Assembly: GCF_014207095.1 (NCBI RefSeq)
Contig: NZ_JACHBG010000011.1
Location: 101,411-165,410 of the forward strand
Direction of reading: 5' to 3'
DNA from: Martinezella lusitana
GTDB lineage: Bacteria > Pseudomonadota > Alphaproteobacteria > Rhizobiales > Rhizobiaceae
Length of the DNA stretch: 64,000 nt
Both the position numbers and the translations under genes were made by a program. The first letter of the stretch is position 1. The number at the start of each line of letters is the position of its first letter. Below the pieces are notes generated by a model. The model was not told where the DNA came from. It did no database searches and saw only the letters and a list, made by a program, of their open reading frames with translations. Below, piece by piece: positions 9,432-17,709 of this stretch.

Positions 9432-9773
9432 CGTTGGCGGAAGCGGTCGCTTTACTCGTCCGGCATCTTGAAGATGCGGGATGCGCGACAACGGAAATCA
9501 ACGTATCGCCCTAGCCTCGCGGAATTTTTGCAACAGAACCGCCAATCTCGGAATTTGCAGCAGAGGTCGCCGCGGCGTTGCAACCACGGTGCTATCCAAG
9601 CGCCAGCAGTTCACGGCACAGCTTGGAACCGTGCCATCGAATTATCATAGCGACTTTCATTGGAATCGCTGAGGCTGAGCTAGCGGCCCATCCGAAAATT
9701 GGCGCTGGGCCGCAACGCATCTGCTGCTCCAGCGCTTCTTCTGGCATCAGTCGGGGATGGAGGGGGTGCGATA
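9432..9773. other. Region without a recognisable gene
   Basis: About 340 bp downstream of the IS6 remnant with only short overlapping frames. It may hold further degraded IS sequence, but nothing can be identified. Confidence 0.3.
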
Positions 9774-10631
9774 TCAGCCCAGGGCTTCTGCGAGCCATTG
9801 GCTGACATTACGTGGCGTTAGCCCCAGAAGACGCTGCGCGCTGGTCTCTTCGGCGATGACATTTGCGGGGGCTTCCCACAATGCCGTGTAGAGACCGACG
9901 ACATTGGCGGCAGCAGGGCCGAACATCGGCTCGATCAGCTTGCCAAATTCGTCGGGCGCCAGCGATTCGAAGGAGACGGCCGTGCTGAATTGCTCTGCAA
10001 AGCTGGTGGCCAGATCAGCGCCCTTTACCCCAGGCAACTGGCCGACGCCAACGATGCCGCTCACTGCATGATCGGCGAGTAGCTTCTCGGCCGCCTCTGA
10101 GATGTCGAGGTGCGAGCACCAAGAGACGGGAAAATCAGCGCGGATGGGATAGCGTAGCCTGCCTTCAGCTTTGATGGCTTCGAAAACCACCGGCAACATC
10201 AGGTTTTCGAGATAAAGGCGCGGTGCAAGGATTGCATGAGAGACGCTGCTTTGACGGATACCGTTTACGAGAATCATGACCGCGCTGTCGTCGGGCGCCT
10301 GAAGCGCGGTGCCGGGTTGATCAATGATGACGCCGCTGGTCGAGGCGACGACGCGCTTCGGCTTTGCCGCCTCGATAGCAGCAACGATATTCTGGGCGTA
10401 TTGGACGCGCACCGGCTCCGGTGCTTGCGGCAGGTGAACGAAAACGCCATCGGCATCGCGATAGGCAGCAGTCAGCGTGTCAACCGACCCATTATCTATC
10501 GCGACGGCCGACAGACCTTTTAGCTTCGCGGGACTGCGCACTGCACCGACGACAGCCTTACCGGCGGCAAGCAGGCGTGCAAACAACGGCTCGCCCTGAG
10601 CGCCGGTGGCGCCGTGAATAACGTAAGACAT
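9774..10631 (-). CDS. NmrA-like NAD(P)-binding oxidoreductase (quinone reductase-like)
   Basis: 285 residues of atypical SDR (NmrA/YtfG-like). The nucleotide-binding GATGAQG is at residues 8-14 and the body has RVVASTSGVI and a C-terminal QRLLGLTPRNVSQWL typical of NmrA-type quinone reductase-like proteins. AGGAG precedes the ATG. It is divergent from an HxlR regulator, the usual layout of quinone- or aldehyde-responsive redox cassettes. It probably reduces a small electrophile with NADPH; the substrate is inferred only by class. Confidence 0.85.
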   Translation of the reverse strand: MSYVIHGATGAQGEPLFARLLAAGKAVVGAVRSPAKLKGLSAVAIDNGSVDTLTAAYRDADGVFVHLPQAPEPVRVQYAQNIVAAIEAAKPKRVVASTSGVIIDQPGTALQAPDDSAVMILVNGIRQSSVSHAILAPRLYLENLMLPVVFEAIKAEGRLRYPIRADFPVSWCSHLDISEAAEKLLADHAVSGIVGVGQLPGVKGADLATSFAEQFSTAVSFESLAPDEFGKLIEPMFGPAAANVVGLYTALWEAPANVIAEETSAQRLLGLTPRNVSQWLAEALG

Positions 10632-10671
10632 CAGATTCTCCTTTTTGGCTATGGAAATTGGATGTCCATTG

Positions 10672-10704
10672 GTGCATTCTGTGCATCGGTTACGTCAAAT
10701 GCAC
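10672..10704. promoter_or_regulatory. Putative HxlR operator
   Basis: GTGCATT (10672-10678) and AATGCAC (10698-10704) form a perfect 7-bp dyad, with a further GTGCAT at 10681-10686. The sites lie between the divergent starts at 10631 and 10722, as expected for the HxlR protein encoded alongside. Confidence 0.5.
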
Positions 10705-10721
10705 TAATAGAAGAAAATCCG

Positions 10722-11054
10722 ATGAACGGGAGAATTCTGCCGCAATGCGGCGTCGAGCGGTTCTTGATCCTTCTCGACGGACCCTGGGCTACGCTGATCG
10801 TACGCGAACTGTTGCGCGGACCGCAGCGATTTACCGAGCTGCGTGGGGCTTTGACGGGCATTAGCGCGCACACGCTTACTCACCGTCTGCGTAGGTTCGA
10901 GCAGCACGGACTGGTGAAGCGTACGGCCTATGCCGAAATCCCACCAAGGGTAGTATACGAACTCACCCCGCTCGGCGCTTCACTTCAGGATGTGCTCTCT
11001 GCGATGAACGATTGGGGCACTACTGTTCCCGAGGCCGCGTTGACAGCGAGTTAA
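10722..11054 (+). CDS. HxlR-family transcriptional regulator
   Basis: 110 residues. A Cys near the N-terminus (C9, LPQCGVERFLILLDGPW) is followed by the winged HTH (LIVRELLRGPQRFTELRGALTGISAHTLTHRLRRFEQHGLVKRTAY and PPRVVYELTPLG). The N-terminal Cys is at the position used by YodB/HypR-type quinone or aldehyde sensors, so a redox-sensing role is plausible. The start at 10722 matches the family length; an in-frame extension to 10614 would overlap the divergent gene. Confidence 0.87.
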   Translation: MNGRILPQCGVERFLILLDGPWATLIVRELLRGPQRFTELRGALTGISAHTLTHRLRRFEQHGLVKRTAYAEIPPRVVYELTPLGASLQDVLSAMNDWGTTVPEAALTAS

Positions 11055-11524
11055 GCGAAAAGACGATAGATCCTGCGGCGTCCTTCCGCACATCCGACAC
11101 ACGCTACCGCGGAGTGCTTACTCCGATTGGCCGCTGCTCCATAAACAGCTTTCCGCCGTCCCGCCAAACGTTGCCGGTATTCGCCGGGGCAACCCGACGA
11201 AACGGGCGAAACTATCGCGGGATGCGCCTGAGGTCGGAAAGGCGATGTCCCAGACGATCCTTTTCGCCAGCAGGAGCTGAACTGCAAAAGCTCACAAGCC
11301 CTGCTGACGAGCAGTCTCTGATTGCATTCCGAAGCCGTCATACTCGTGGCTTTGCGGATGTGATTCGGCATCGACAAATAACCCCGCCAGCATTTGGGAG
11401 TACAAAGGGTTACGGTGCCTATCGGCGTCGAAACCCCATGCCGATTTACAACCTGACGACCTGCTTGCGCTTTCAAAGATCGTCGGGCGGTTTGTAAATG
11501 CTAGCGACGAGAATTGTGTCTGCG
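11055..11524. other. Intergenic region containing repeat copy A
   Basis: About 470 bp downstream of the HxlR gene with no recognisable gene. The only structured element is the 91-bp dispersed repeat described separately. Confidence 0.4.
11360..11450. repeat. Dispersed 91-bp repeat, copy A
   Basis: Aligns without gaps to 37701-37791 with about 10 mismatches in 91. Both copies are in the same orientation. Read on the minus strand it begins TGTAAATC. It may be an IS end or remnant; the family is not identified. Confidence 0.6.
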
Positions 11525-12295
11525 TTAGAGTTCACTAAACTCGATGCGCCGGTACTCTTTCGGCGTTACGCCGGTAAGACGTTTACTTTCTCGCACCAGG
11601 TGCGCCTGGTCGGAGTAGCCGACTTCTGCTGCCGTTACCGCCGTCGATGATTGGGACGTTCGAGAAAGCCGGAGGAAGCGTTGATAACGCAGAATGCGCT
11701 CGAGCGTCTTGGGGCCGTAGCCATAGCTCTCGTCGAAGCGCCTGCGCAGCGTTCGCTCGCTCATGGCGAGCGAACGCGCCAGCCACGGAATAAGTGGCAC
11801 CTCCGGCGGCGGACCAGCCTCGATGAGGGCATAGGCCGCGCTCATGGCCGCATCAGTCGGCCCATCTGCCGCGTGTTCAGCCAGCACAGCTTCGATCGCC
11901 GCGACTGTCTTGCCGCCTTTCTGTGACTTCCAGATTTGGTTTGCCAGGCGGGTCGCTTTCGAACCCCAGAGGTGCTCAAGCGCCGGCCTCTTACCAACCA
12001 ACTCGTTTGCCGGAATCCGCAGCCACGCTGCAGCAGCGGCGGGACGGAAGCGAAACCCGATAACGGTCGCGCCCGCAGGCATGATCTCGGTATTGGCCTC
12101 CTTGTCGGGGCCTGCAATCCGAAGGATGCCATCGATCCACTGCAGATCGATTGTGCCATCCGGGGCAACGATGATCGGCGGCGCCCGGTCCAGTGGCATT
12201 TCGTGGATCCAGAGTGCGGAAAAAAACGAGCGCAGGCCCGGCGAAACCGGCCGTGCGCAGAAGCTACCGACGGTAACTGCTGGTCGTGGTTGCAT
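11525..12295 (-). CDS. AraC-family transcriptional regulator
   Basis: About 256 residues from the ATG at 12295 (MQPRPAVTVGSF); the frame is open to 12415 and the start is uncertain. The N-terminal part (IVAPDGTIDLQW, TVIGFRFRPAAAAAWL) matches the DUF6597-type ligand domain that often precedes a C-terminal AraC HTH (RTLRRRFDESYGYGPKTLERILRYQRFLRL and DQAHLVRESKRLTGVTPKEYRR). It is divergent from a VOC/NmrA gene pair and probably controls it. Confidence 0.85.
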   Translation of the reverse strand: MQPRPAVTVGSFCARPVSPGLRSFFSALWIHEMPLDRAPPIIVAPDGTIDLQWIDGILRIAGPDKEANTEIMPAGATVIGFRFRPAAAAAWLRIPANELVGKRPALEHLWGSKATRLANQIWKSQKGGKTVAAIEAVLAEHAADGPTDAAMSAAYALIEAGPPPEVPLIPWLARSLAMSERTLRRRFDESYGYGPKTLERILRYQRFLRLSRTSQSSTAVTAAEVGYSDQAHLVRESKRLTGVTPKEYRRIEFSEL

Positions 12296-12433
12296 CGATT
12301 TCACGACAATGTTGGCCGAATTCTTCAAGAACTGAGCCTCCCTCTGGCTCAAGCTAAACCTGCAACCCGGCGTGGCAGGCAAGTCACCTATCGGGCCTTC
12401 GAAACCAAAAAGCAACTGCGAGTGAGAGTAACC

Positions 12434-12856
12434 ATGAAACCAAGAATCAGTGTGATCACAATAGGTGTCGACGATTTGGAGGCATCGCTGAAGTTCTACC
12501 GCGACGGCCTGGGACTACCGACAGGAGGTATCATCGGCAGGGAGTTCGAGCATGGGGCAGTTGTCTTCTTCGATCTTCAGCACGGCGTCAAGCTGGCGTT
12601 GTTTTCGCGCGCCGACATCGCGCACGACGCCGGAATCGAAAAGGCCGAAACCAGTCCGACCGAATTCACCCTTGGCCACAACGTCATGAGCGCGAGCGAG
12701 GTCGATGCGGTGATGGACCAAGCGATCGCGGCCGGCGCTCGCCTGATTAAGCCGGCCGGCAAATCCTTCTGGGGTGGCTATACAGGCTATTTCCAGGATC
12801 CGGACGGACATCTTTGGGAAGTGGTCTACAACCCGGCCTTCCTCCCCGAAGACTGA
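12434..12856 (+). CDS. VOC-family (glyoxalase/bleomycin-resistance-like) protein
   Basis: 140 residues. The start at 12434 gives MKPRISVITIGVDDLEASLKFYRDGLGLP, the first beta-alpha-beta module of the vicinal-oxygen-chelate fold. The second ends GGYTGYFQDPDGHLWEVVYNP, with a metal-ligand glutamate in the usual HLWE position. Such proteins isomerise, cleave or bind small electrophiles; the substrate is unknown. The NmrA gene follows after 38 bp with its own GGAG site, so the two form a probable operon. Confidence 0.87.
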   Translation: MKPRISVITIGVDDLEASLKFYRDGLGLPTGGIIGREFEHGAVVFFDLQHGVKLALFSRADIAHDAGIEKAETSPTEFTLGHNVMSASEVDAVMDQAIAAGARLIKPAGKSFWGGYTGYFQDPDGHLWEVVYNPAFLPED

Positions 12857-12894
12857 ACGAGCGCAGCGCCAATTCACAGACATTGGAGACGACC

Positions 12895-13773
12895 ATGACA
12901 ATTCTCATTACGGGCGCGACCGGGAAGATCGCGCAGCACCTCATTCCATCGCTTCTCGATCAAGGCCAACCTGTCCGCGCGATGGTTCGTTCGCCTGACA
13001 AGGAGGCAACGCTCGCACAGCAGGGCGCAAGGACAGTCATTGCCAGCTTCGAAGATGCGGAGTCGCTCGATAAGGCCTTCGCCGGCGTCGAAACGCTTCT
13101 TTTCGTGACGCCACCGCACGAGCAGGCCGCTGCATGGGCAAGCGCTGGGTTGGCGGCGGCAAAGCGGGCGGGCATCAAGCGGATCGTGCGGATTTCAGCC
13201 CTTCTTGCCGGCTCCGACGGCCCGTCGGACAACAACAGACAACACGGGGGAACTGATGACGAGCTTCGCGTGTGCGGCATTCCGAGCGTTATCCTGCGGC
13301 CTCATTTCTTCATGCAGAACCTGCTGGCGGACGTGCCGACCCTGAAGGCGCAAGACACCCTCTACGCCGCTGCTGGCAATGCCAAGCTCAGTATGATCGA
13401 TACGCGTGACATTGCCGACGTCGCCAGGTGTGCATTGCTCAGTTCGGCTTGGGATGGCAACACCTACGATCTTACGGGGCCAACTTCGGTTTCCTTCCAT
13501 GAAATCGCCGAAGAACTGTCTGAGCAGCTTGGCCGCGAGATCAAATACAGGCCGGTCTCGCCCGAAGCTCTTGCCCAAAGCATCAGGGATATGGGCTTGG
13601 GTGAATGGTTCGCCCAAGGCTTTCACGATTACCTCCTGGCCTATTCGCGTGGCTGGGGCGATTTCACCACAAACGCTGTTCAGGCGATTTTAGGTAAGCA
13701 GGCCAGAACGTTCAGGCAGTTCGCCAAAGAAGTTCTCGTTCCTGAACTGTCCGAAACGGTTCAAGCGGCCTAG
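12895..13773 (+). CDS. NmrA-family NAD(P)H-binding oxidoreductase
   Basis: 292 residues. N-terminal TILITGATGKIAQHLIPSLL gives the atypical-SDR nucleotide-binding motif. RIVRISALLAGSD and RPHFFMQNLL are the NmrA-like central blocks, and a C-terminal RTFRQFAKE matches QOR2-type proteins. The ATG at 12895 follows GGAGACGACC. It is the second gene of the VOC operon, so it may act on the same electrophile or quinone. The exact reaction is not assignable. Confidence 0.85.
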   Translation: MTILITGATGKIAQHLIPSLLDQGQPVRAMVRSPDKEATLAQQGARTVIASFEDAESLDKAFAGVETLLFVTPPHEQAAAWASAGLAAAKRAGIKRIVRISALLAGSDGPSDNNRQHGGTDDELRVCGIPSVILRPHFFMQNLLADVPTLKAQDTLYAAAGNAKLSMIDTRDIADVARCALLSSAWDGNTYDLTGPTSVSFHEIAEELSEQLGREIKYRPVSPEALAQSIRDMGLGEWFAQGFHDYLLAYSRGWGDFTTNAVQAILGKQARTFRQFAKEVLVPELSETVQAA

Positions 13774-13836
13774 CCATTAGCCATATTGAAAGCAGGCGAG
13801 GCCGTACGCCTTTGGAACTGGGAGATCTTCGGAGAT

Positions 13837-13867
13837 ATGCTGGGCCCCTTTTGATGGGACCCAGCAT
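13837..13867. terminator. Hairpin after the VOC-NmrA operon
   Basis: ATGCTGGGCCCC (13837-13848) pairs with GGGACCCAGCAT (13856-13867) with one mismatch, 64 bp after the stop codon. There is no T-run, so termination is only a possibility. Confidence 0.35.
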
Positions 13868-14017
13868 GGGAATAGCACCGTCGGCGGTATCTGCATTTGG
13901 CGAGTCGCAAAGGCGCCCCAAACGGCCGAGATGGGGCGCAAACTTACCATTCAAAGCGCTATACGCGGCGTTTGCGTGGGATCAAAAGTCGACCAATTGA
14001 CCGTTGGGGATTCGAAC

Positions 14018-14738
14018 GGTGATGTCAGCTTAATCGGAGCGAGTACGCATTTCGCCAGGTTCGGAGTGGTCAGGCGGCTATTCCGGCCAGGGCCTTCCAA
14101 TGTACTATCGCGCCGAGGCGATCCAGGGCAGCTGCGAGCGGAACCGCTGCATCGCCCGCTCCCGCTTTCGCTGCAGCAGTTGCGAGTTTTCGGCGCGATT
14201 GTTCCGCCCATTATGTGATCGGTGCTCGGCCGCCGGCATGATCCGACGTCGTGCCGCGCCGTCAGAACCAAGCTTGTCGGTAACGATGCACTTGGGGCGA
14301 CATCCCGGTTTCTTAATCAGACGGCCAAGAACGCGCTTGGCTGCTTTGGCGTTGCGGCGAGCGTGGACGATTTCGTCGAGCATGTAGCCATCCTAGTCGA
14401 CAGCACGCCAGAGCCAGTGTTTCCGCTCGCCTAGCGTCACGACCACCTCGTCCAGATACCACACATCATTCGGGCCCGGCGCTTTGCGCCGCAAGCGACC
14501 GGCATAGTTCGGGCCGAACTTCTTTGCCCAGCATCGGATCGCCTCATGGGAAACGGCGATGCTGCGCTCCAATAGCATTTCCTCTACCCGGCGCAGGCTC
14601 AATGGAAATCGGAAACACAGCCAGACGGCGGGGCGATCACCGGCGGCGGAAAGCGATGGCGTTTGTAGCTGATCGGGCTCTGGCACATCACGGTGAAATA
14701 GCCGCAGATCTTCCAGCTGCAGTTAACCGGACATCACC
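14018..14738 (-). mobile_element. Defective IS6-family element with both ends (copy 1)
   Basis: The ends are imperfect inverted repeats: GGTGATGTCAGCTTAA at 14018 and, read inward from 14738, GGTGATGTCCGGTTAA. The 721-bp element carries a broken transposase gene. The flanking 8-bp sequences differ, so no target duplication is visible. The same ends bracket the shortened copy at 49780-50226. Confidence 0.75.
14105..14688 (-). pseudogene. IS6-family transposase, frameshift plus amber codon
   Basis: From the ATG at 14688 the N-terminus (CQSPISYKRHRFPPPVIA) is intact. A one-base deletion then shifts to the frame reading VWLCFRFPLSLRRVEEMLLE, WAKKFGPNYAGRLRRK, and DVWYLDEVVVTLGERKHWLWRAVD. A TAG replaces the usual Gln codon before DGYMLDEIVHARR. 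The C-terminal part (NRAENSQLLQRKRERAMQRF) follows. Just these two lesions and a shift near the end inactivate it, so decay is recent. Confidence 0.75.
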
Positions 14739-14863
14739 AATCCGTTCTCCGCCACGGCCTGCGCCCCCACCTCTGATAGCCGTTGCTCTTGCCACCCACG
14801 CGAATGCCGATCAGTGCCCACGCTTGCATCACAACTAGCTTGGCTATTTCCTACGGATGCCCT

Positions 14864-16054
14864 CTAGGCGCCGATGTCGGCGAGAACCGGCCGGTCTGGA
14901 ATATTGCTAATACTCGCACGGACAAGCTTCGCGGTAACGGCCGCCGCAACCAAACTCGCCAATACCAATCCTGTCGCGAGAATTTCCGGGGCCGCGTATC
15001 CGTATCCCGCGGATATGGCGATACCGCCAAGCCATGGACCAAGTGTGTTTCCTATATTGAAGGCCGAAATATTGATTGTGCTGGAAACCGTCGGAGCGTC
15101 AGCCGCCACGCGCATAACCTGCGTCTGGAGCGCCGGATTGATTGCAAAGGCAGCGACCCCGAACATCAAGACGATGGCGACCGTCGTCGATTTCAAGGCC
15201 ACCGCAATCGGAAACAATCCGACGACGAGCGCAAGCGCGAGCAGCCCGACATATAGATTCAGGCTCAGATGGCGATCGGCAAAACGACCGCCAATATAGC
15301 TCCCTACGAAGGTTCCGGCACCGAAGAGTACAAGCAAAGGAGGTACCGCAGCAGAGCTGAAGCCTGCGAGTTCGGTCAGGATCGGGGAGATATAACTGAA
15401 GACGGCAAATAGGGCTGCTTGACTGAGTGCGGTCGTCAATAGCGCCGGCCACAGCGCGAGGCGCTTTAGTGGCCGAAGCTCCGCTCTCACGTTGATTGAA
15501 GGCGGTTGCCTGCTCGTTGGAACCAGGGCGATGACTGCGACAAGACTGATGCAAGCAAGGCCGGCAACGATCCAGAAACTCGCCCGCCAGCCCCAATGCT
15601 GCCCGATAAATGCGCCGAGAGGGACACCAACGATATTTGCAACAGTCAGTCCGCCAAACATGATCGCGATCGCCCTCGCATGCCTCCCCTCACCCGCAAG
15701 GTTCACCGCAACCACCGCACCGATCCCAAAGAAGGCGCCGACTGAAAGCGCCGTAATCACGCGTGCAACCATCAGTACGTTATAGCTGGGCGCAACAGCG
15801 CCCAGGATCTGTCCAATGTTAAACAGCACAAGCAGGAAAATCAGCGCTGTTTTTTGCCGAATGCGCAGCGACAACAGCGTAAGCGGTGGGCCTCCAATTG
15901 CGACCGCCAAAGCGAACCCCGATATAAGCCACGCGGCCGTCGGGATCGACACGTGGAAATCATGTGCCAGTTCCGGCAGGAGACCAGAAATCATGAACTC
16001 TGTCGTGCCGAGGCAAAATATGCTCAAGCCGAGCACGTATATGGCAATAGGCAT
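14864..16054 (-). CDS. MFS efflux transporter (AraJ/DHA1-like)
   Basis: 396 residues, 12 predicted membrane segments. N-terminal IYVLGLSIFCLGTTEFMISGLLPELAHDFHVSI is the hallmark of the AraJ/YdhP subgroup of drug:proton antiporters (DHA1), with the motif A equivalent LSLRIRQKTAL. The ATG at 16054 follows AGGAGGA. It starts 11 bp after the stop of the SDR gene, so the two are one operon under the divergent TetR. Export of a toxic compound is likely; its identity is unknown. Confidence 0.87.
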   Translation of the reverse strand: MPIAIYVLGLSIFCLGTTEFMISGLLPELAHDFHVSIPTAAWLISGFALAVAIGGPPLTLLSLRIRQKTALIFLLVLFNIGQILGAVAPSYNVLMVARVITALSVGAFFGIGAVVAVNLAGEGRHARAIAIMFGGLTVANIVGVPLGAFIGQHWGWRASFWIVAGLACISLVAVIALVPTSRQPPSINVRAELRPLKRLALWPALLTTALSQAALFAVFSYISPILTELAGFSSAAVPPLLVLFGAGTFVGSYIGGRFADRHLSLNLYVGLLALALVVGLFPIAVALKSTTVAIVLMFGVAAFAINPALQTQVMRVAADAPTVSSTINISAFNIGNTLGPWLGGIAISAGYGYAAPEILATGLVLASLVAAAVTAKLVRASISNIPDRPVLADIGA

Positions 16055-16065
16055 GATCGTCCTCC

Positions 16066-16812
16066 TCAGGCTCCGGTAATGCCGCCATCGGCCAAGAGCG
16101 TCCGACCTGTAATCCACCGCCCCTCATCGGAAGCGAGGAAGGCGATCGCTGCGGCAATGTCGTCGGGTTCGCCGAGCCGGCGCAGCGGGGTCGAGGCCGC
16201 CAAAAGCTCACGCTTTTCCTCAGGGATTGCGGCCGTCATGTCGGTACGGGTCACAGCCGGCGCAACGGCATTGACTGTAATGCCTCTCGGCCCAAGCTCG
16301 ATTGCAAGTGCTTGTGTGAGGGTAGAGACCGCCGCTTTGGATGCCGCATAAACGCCCGTACGATCCTTCGGCGAAAACGCCCTTTGCGAGGAGAGATTGA
16401 CGATCCGGCCACCACTTTCCGGAAACAGGGCGAGCGCTGCCTGCGTGACCTGAAGCGTGCCCCATACGTTCACACTGAACTGTTCCGCGTAGAATGCATA
16501 GTCGATATCACCAATGGCGCGAACGCCGAAGGTTCCGGCGTTGTTGATCAGAATATCGATGTGACCGAAGGTGGTCGTTACGTTCCGCATGAGCTCGGCG
16601 ACCGCGGCCGCATCGGTGACATCCACAGCAAAGGCTTCCACCATCGCGCCAGTAGCTCGCAGATCGCGGCAGATTGCATCCGCCTTACGCTCCTCAGCCC
16701 GGTAGGTGAACGCCACTTTTGCGCCAAGAGATGCGAACCGCCTGACGACCGACTCGCCAATCCCCCGGGAACCACCAGTTACCAATGCGACTTTTCCATC
16801 AAGTGTGCTCAT
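16066..16812 (-). CDS. SDR-family oxidoreductase (FabG-like)
   Basis: 248 residues of classical short-chain dehydrogenase: cofactor motif TGGSRGIG (12-19), NNAG (90-93), catalytic S141/S142 region and Y155-x3-K159 (YAASK), C-terminal RWITGRTLLADGG. The ATG at 16812 follows TGGAG and is preferred over a frame open to 16839. It is the first gene of the SDR-MFS operon, divergent from a TetR regulator. Substrate unknown. Confidence 0.88.
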   Translation of the reverse strand: MSTLDGKVALVTGGSRGIGESVVRRFASLGAKVAFTYRAEERKADAICRDLRATGAMVEAFAVDVTDAAAVAELMRNVTTTFGHIDILINNAGTFGVRAIGDIDYAFYAEQFSVNVWGTLQVTQAALALFPESGGRIVNLSSQRAFSPKDRTGVYAASKAAVSTLTQALAIELGPRGITVNAVAPAVTRTDMTAAIPEEKRELLAASTPLRRLGEPDDIAAAIAFLASDEGRWITGRTLLADGGITGA

Positions 16813-16831
16813 TCGACATCTCCATTCAAGA

Positions 16832-16897
16832 TTGATCAATCCAGAATAGGATCTTGTTAAAGGTCGTCAAGTGAATTATTTGTTGATCAATCCAGAA
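16832..16897. promoter_or_regulatory. Putative TetR operators (two 15-bp direct repeats)
   Basis: TTGATCAATCCAGAA occurs exactly at 16832-16846 and 16883-16897, 51 bp apart, one copy next to each divergent start. Each contains the palindrome TTGATCAA. This is a good candidate for autoregulation and control of the SDR-MFS operon by the adjacent TetR protein. Confidence 0.65.
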
Positions 16898-16907
16898 AGG
16901 ACGCGAG

Positions 16908-17498
16908 ATGGCAGGCAGACCCAGAGCATTCGATCGTGAGCAGGCATTGCAAAGAGCGCGAGACGCTTTTTGGGAACGTGGCTACGAAGGCACTTCGCTG
17001 GCCGACCTTATCGATGTCATGCACATATCGTCGGCGAGCATCTACGCGGCCTTTGGGTCGAAAGAGGCTCTTTTTCGAGAGGCTGTCACAGATTACGACG
17101 CCAAAGATGGGGGATTCGCCTCTCGCGCCCTGTCTGAGGAACCCACCGCCCGTGCTGCTCTGCGGCGCATGCTCGAAGATGCCGTGACCTTGTTCACGCG
17201 ACCGGACACACCTCGCGGCTGCATGGTGGTCCTCTCAGCGCCAAGAACCGCAAAGGAGAACGATGCGATTTCAGAATGGCTGTCGACACTAAGACGCGCG
17301 CGGCATGCCGCGATCCTTCGCCGTATCTGCGAAGGCCGGAAGCTCGGTGAGATTGCGTCTAACGCCGACCCGGAGGCATTGGCGGATTTCTATACGACCT
17401 TCCTGCAAGGGCTCTCGGTCCAGGCGCGTGACGGATTCTCGAGGGAACGGATGATGGCGTCGATAGACAGAGCCATGCAGGTTTTAGAGGATTGTTAA
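16908..17498 (+). CDS. TetR/AcrR-family transcriptional regulator
   Basis: 196 residues. N-terminal HTH (GRPRAFDREQALQRARDAFWERGYEGTSLADLIDVM and SSASIYAAFGSKEALFREAV) is followed by a helical ligand domain with RGCMVV (a TetR_C subgroup motif). AAAGGA lies 6 bp before the ATG. It faces the SDR-MFS operon across an intergenic region with two exact 15-bp repeats, so it most likely represses both. A decayed partial duplicate follows at 17537. Confidence 0.9.
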   Translation: MAGRPRAFDREQALQRARDAFWERGYEGTSLADLIDVMHISSASIYAAFGSKEALFREAVTDYDAKDGGFASRALSEEPTARAALRRMLEDAVTLFTRPDTPRGCMVVLSAPRTAKENDAISEWLSTLRRARHAAILRRICEGRKLGEIASNADPEALADFYTTFLQGLSVQARDGFSRERMMASIDRAMQVLEDC

Positions 17499-17536
17499 GC
17501 GGCATTTGCGGACCGAGGTCAGCCGCAAGCACAGAC

Positions 17537-17702
17537 GGGTCCAAAGAGACTCGTTTTCGAGAAGCAATCGCCGATTGTGGCGCCAAAGATGACAGATTCG
17601 CCGTCCGTGCCGTCGTTCAGAAACCCGCCACGCGGTGAAATTGCGCAAGACGCCAATCCCGAAGCACTGGCAGACTTCTATACAACCTTCCTACTGGGGT
17701 AA
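17537..17702 (+). pseudogene. Decayed partial duplicate of the adjacent TetR gene
   Basis: The translation FREAIADCGAKDDRFAVRAV parallels FREAVTDYDAKDGGFASRAL of the intact gene. Then, after a deletion of over 60 codons and a frameshift, GEIAQDANPEALADFYTTFL parallels GEIASNADPEALADFYTTFL. The remnant's stop codon lies 7 bp before the start of the LysR gene. It probably records a tandem duplication or recombination event. Confidence 0.7.
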
Positions 17703-17709
17703 TGCACAC

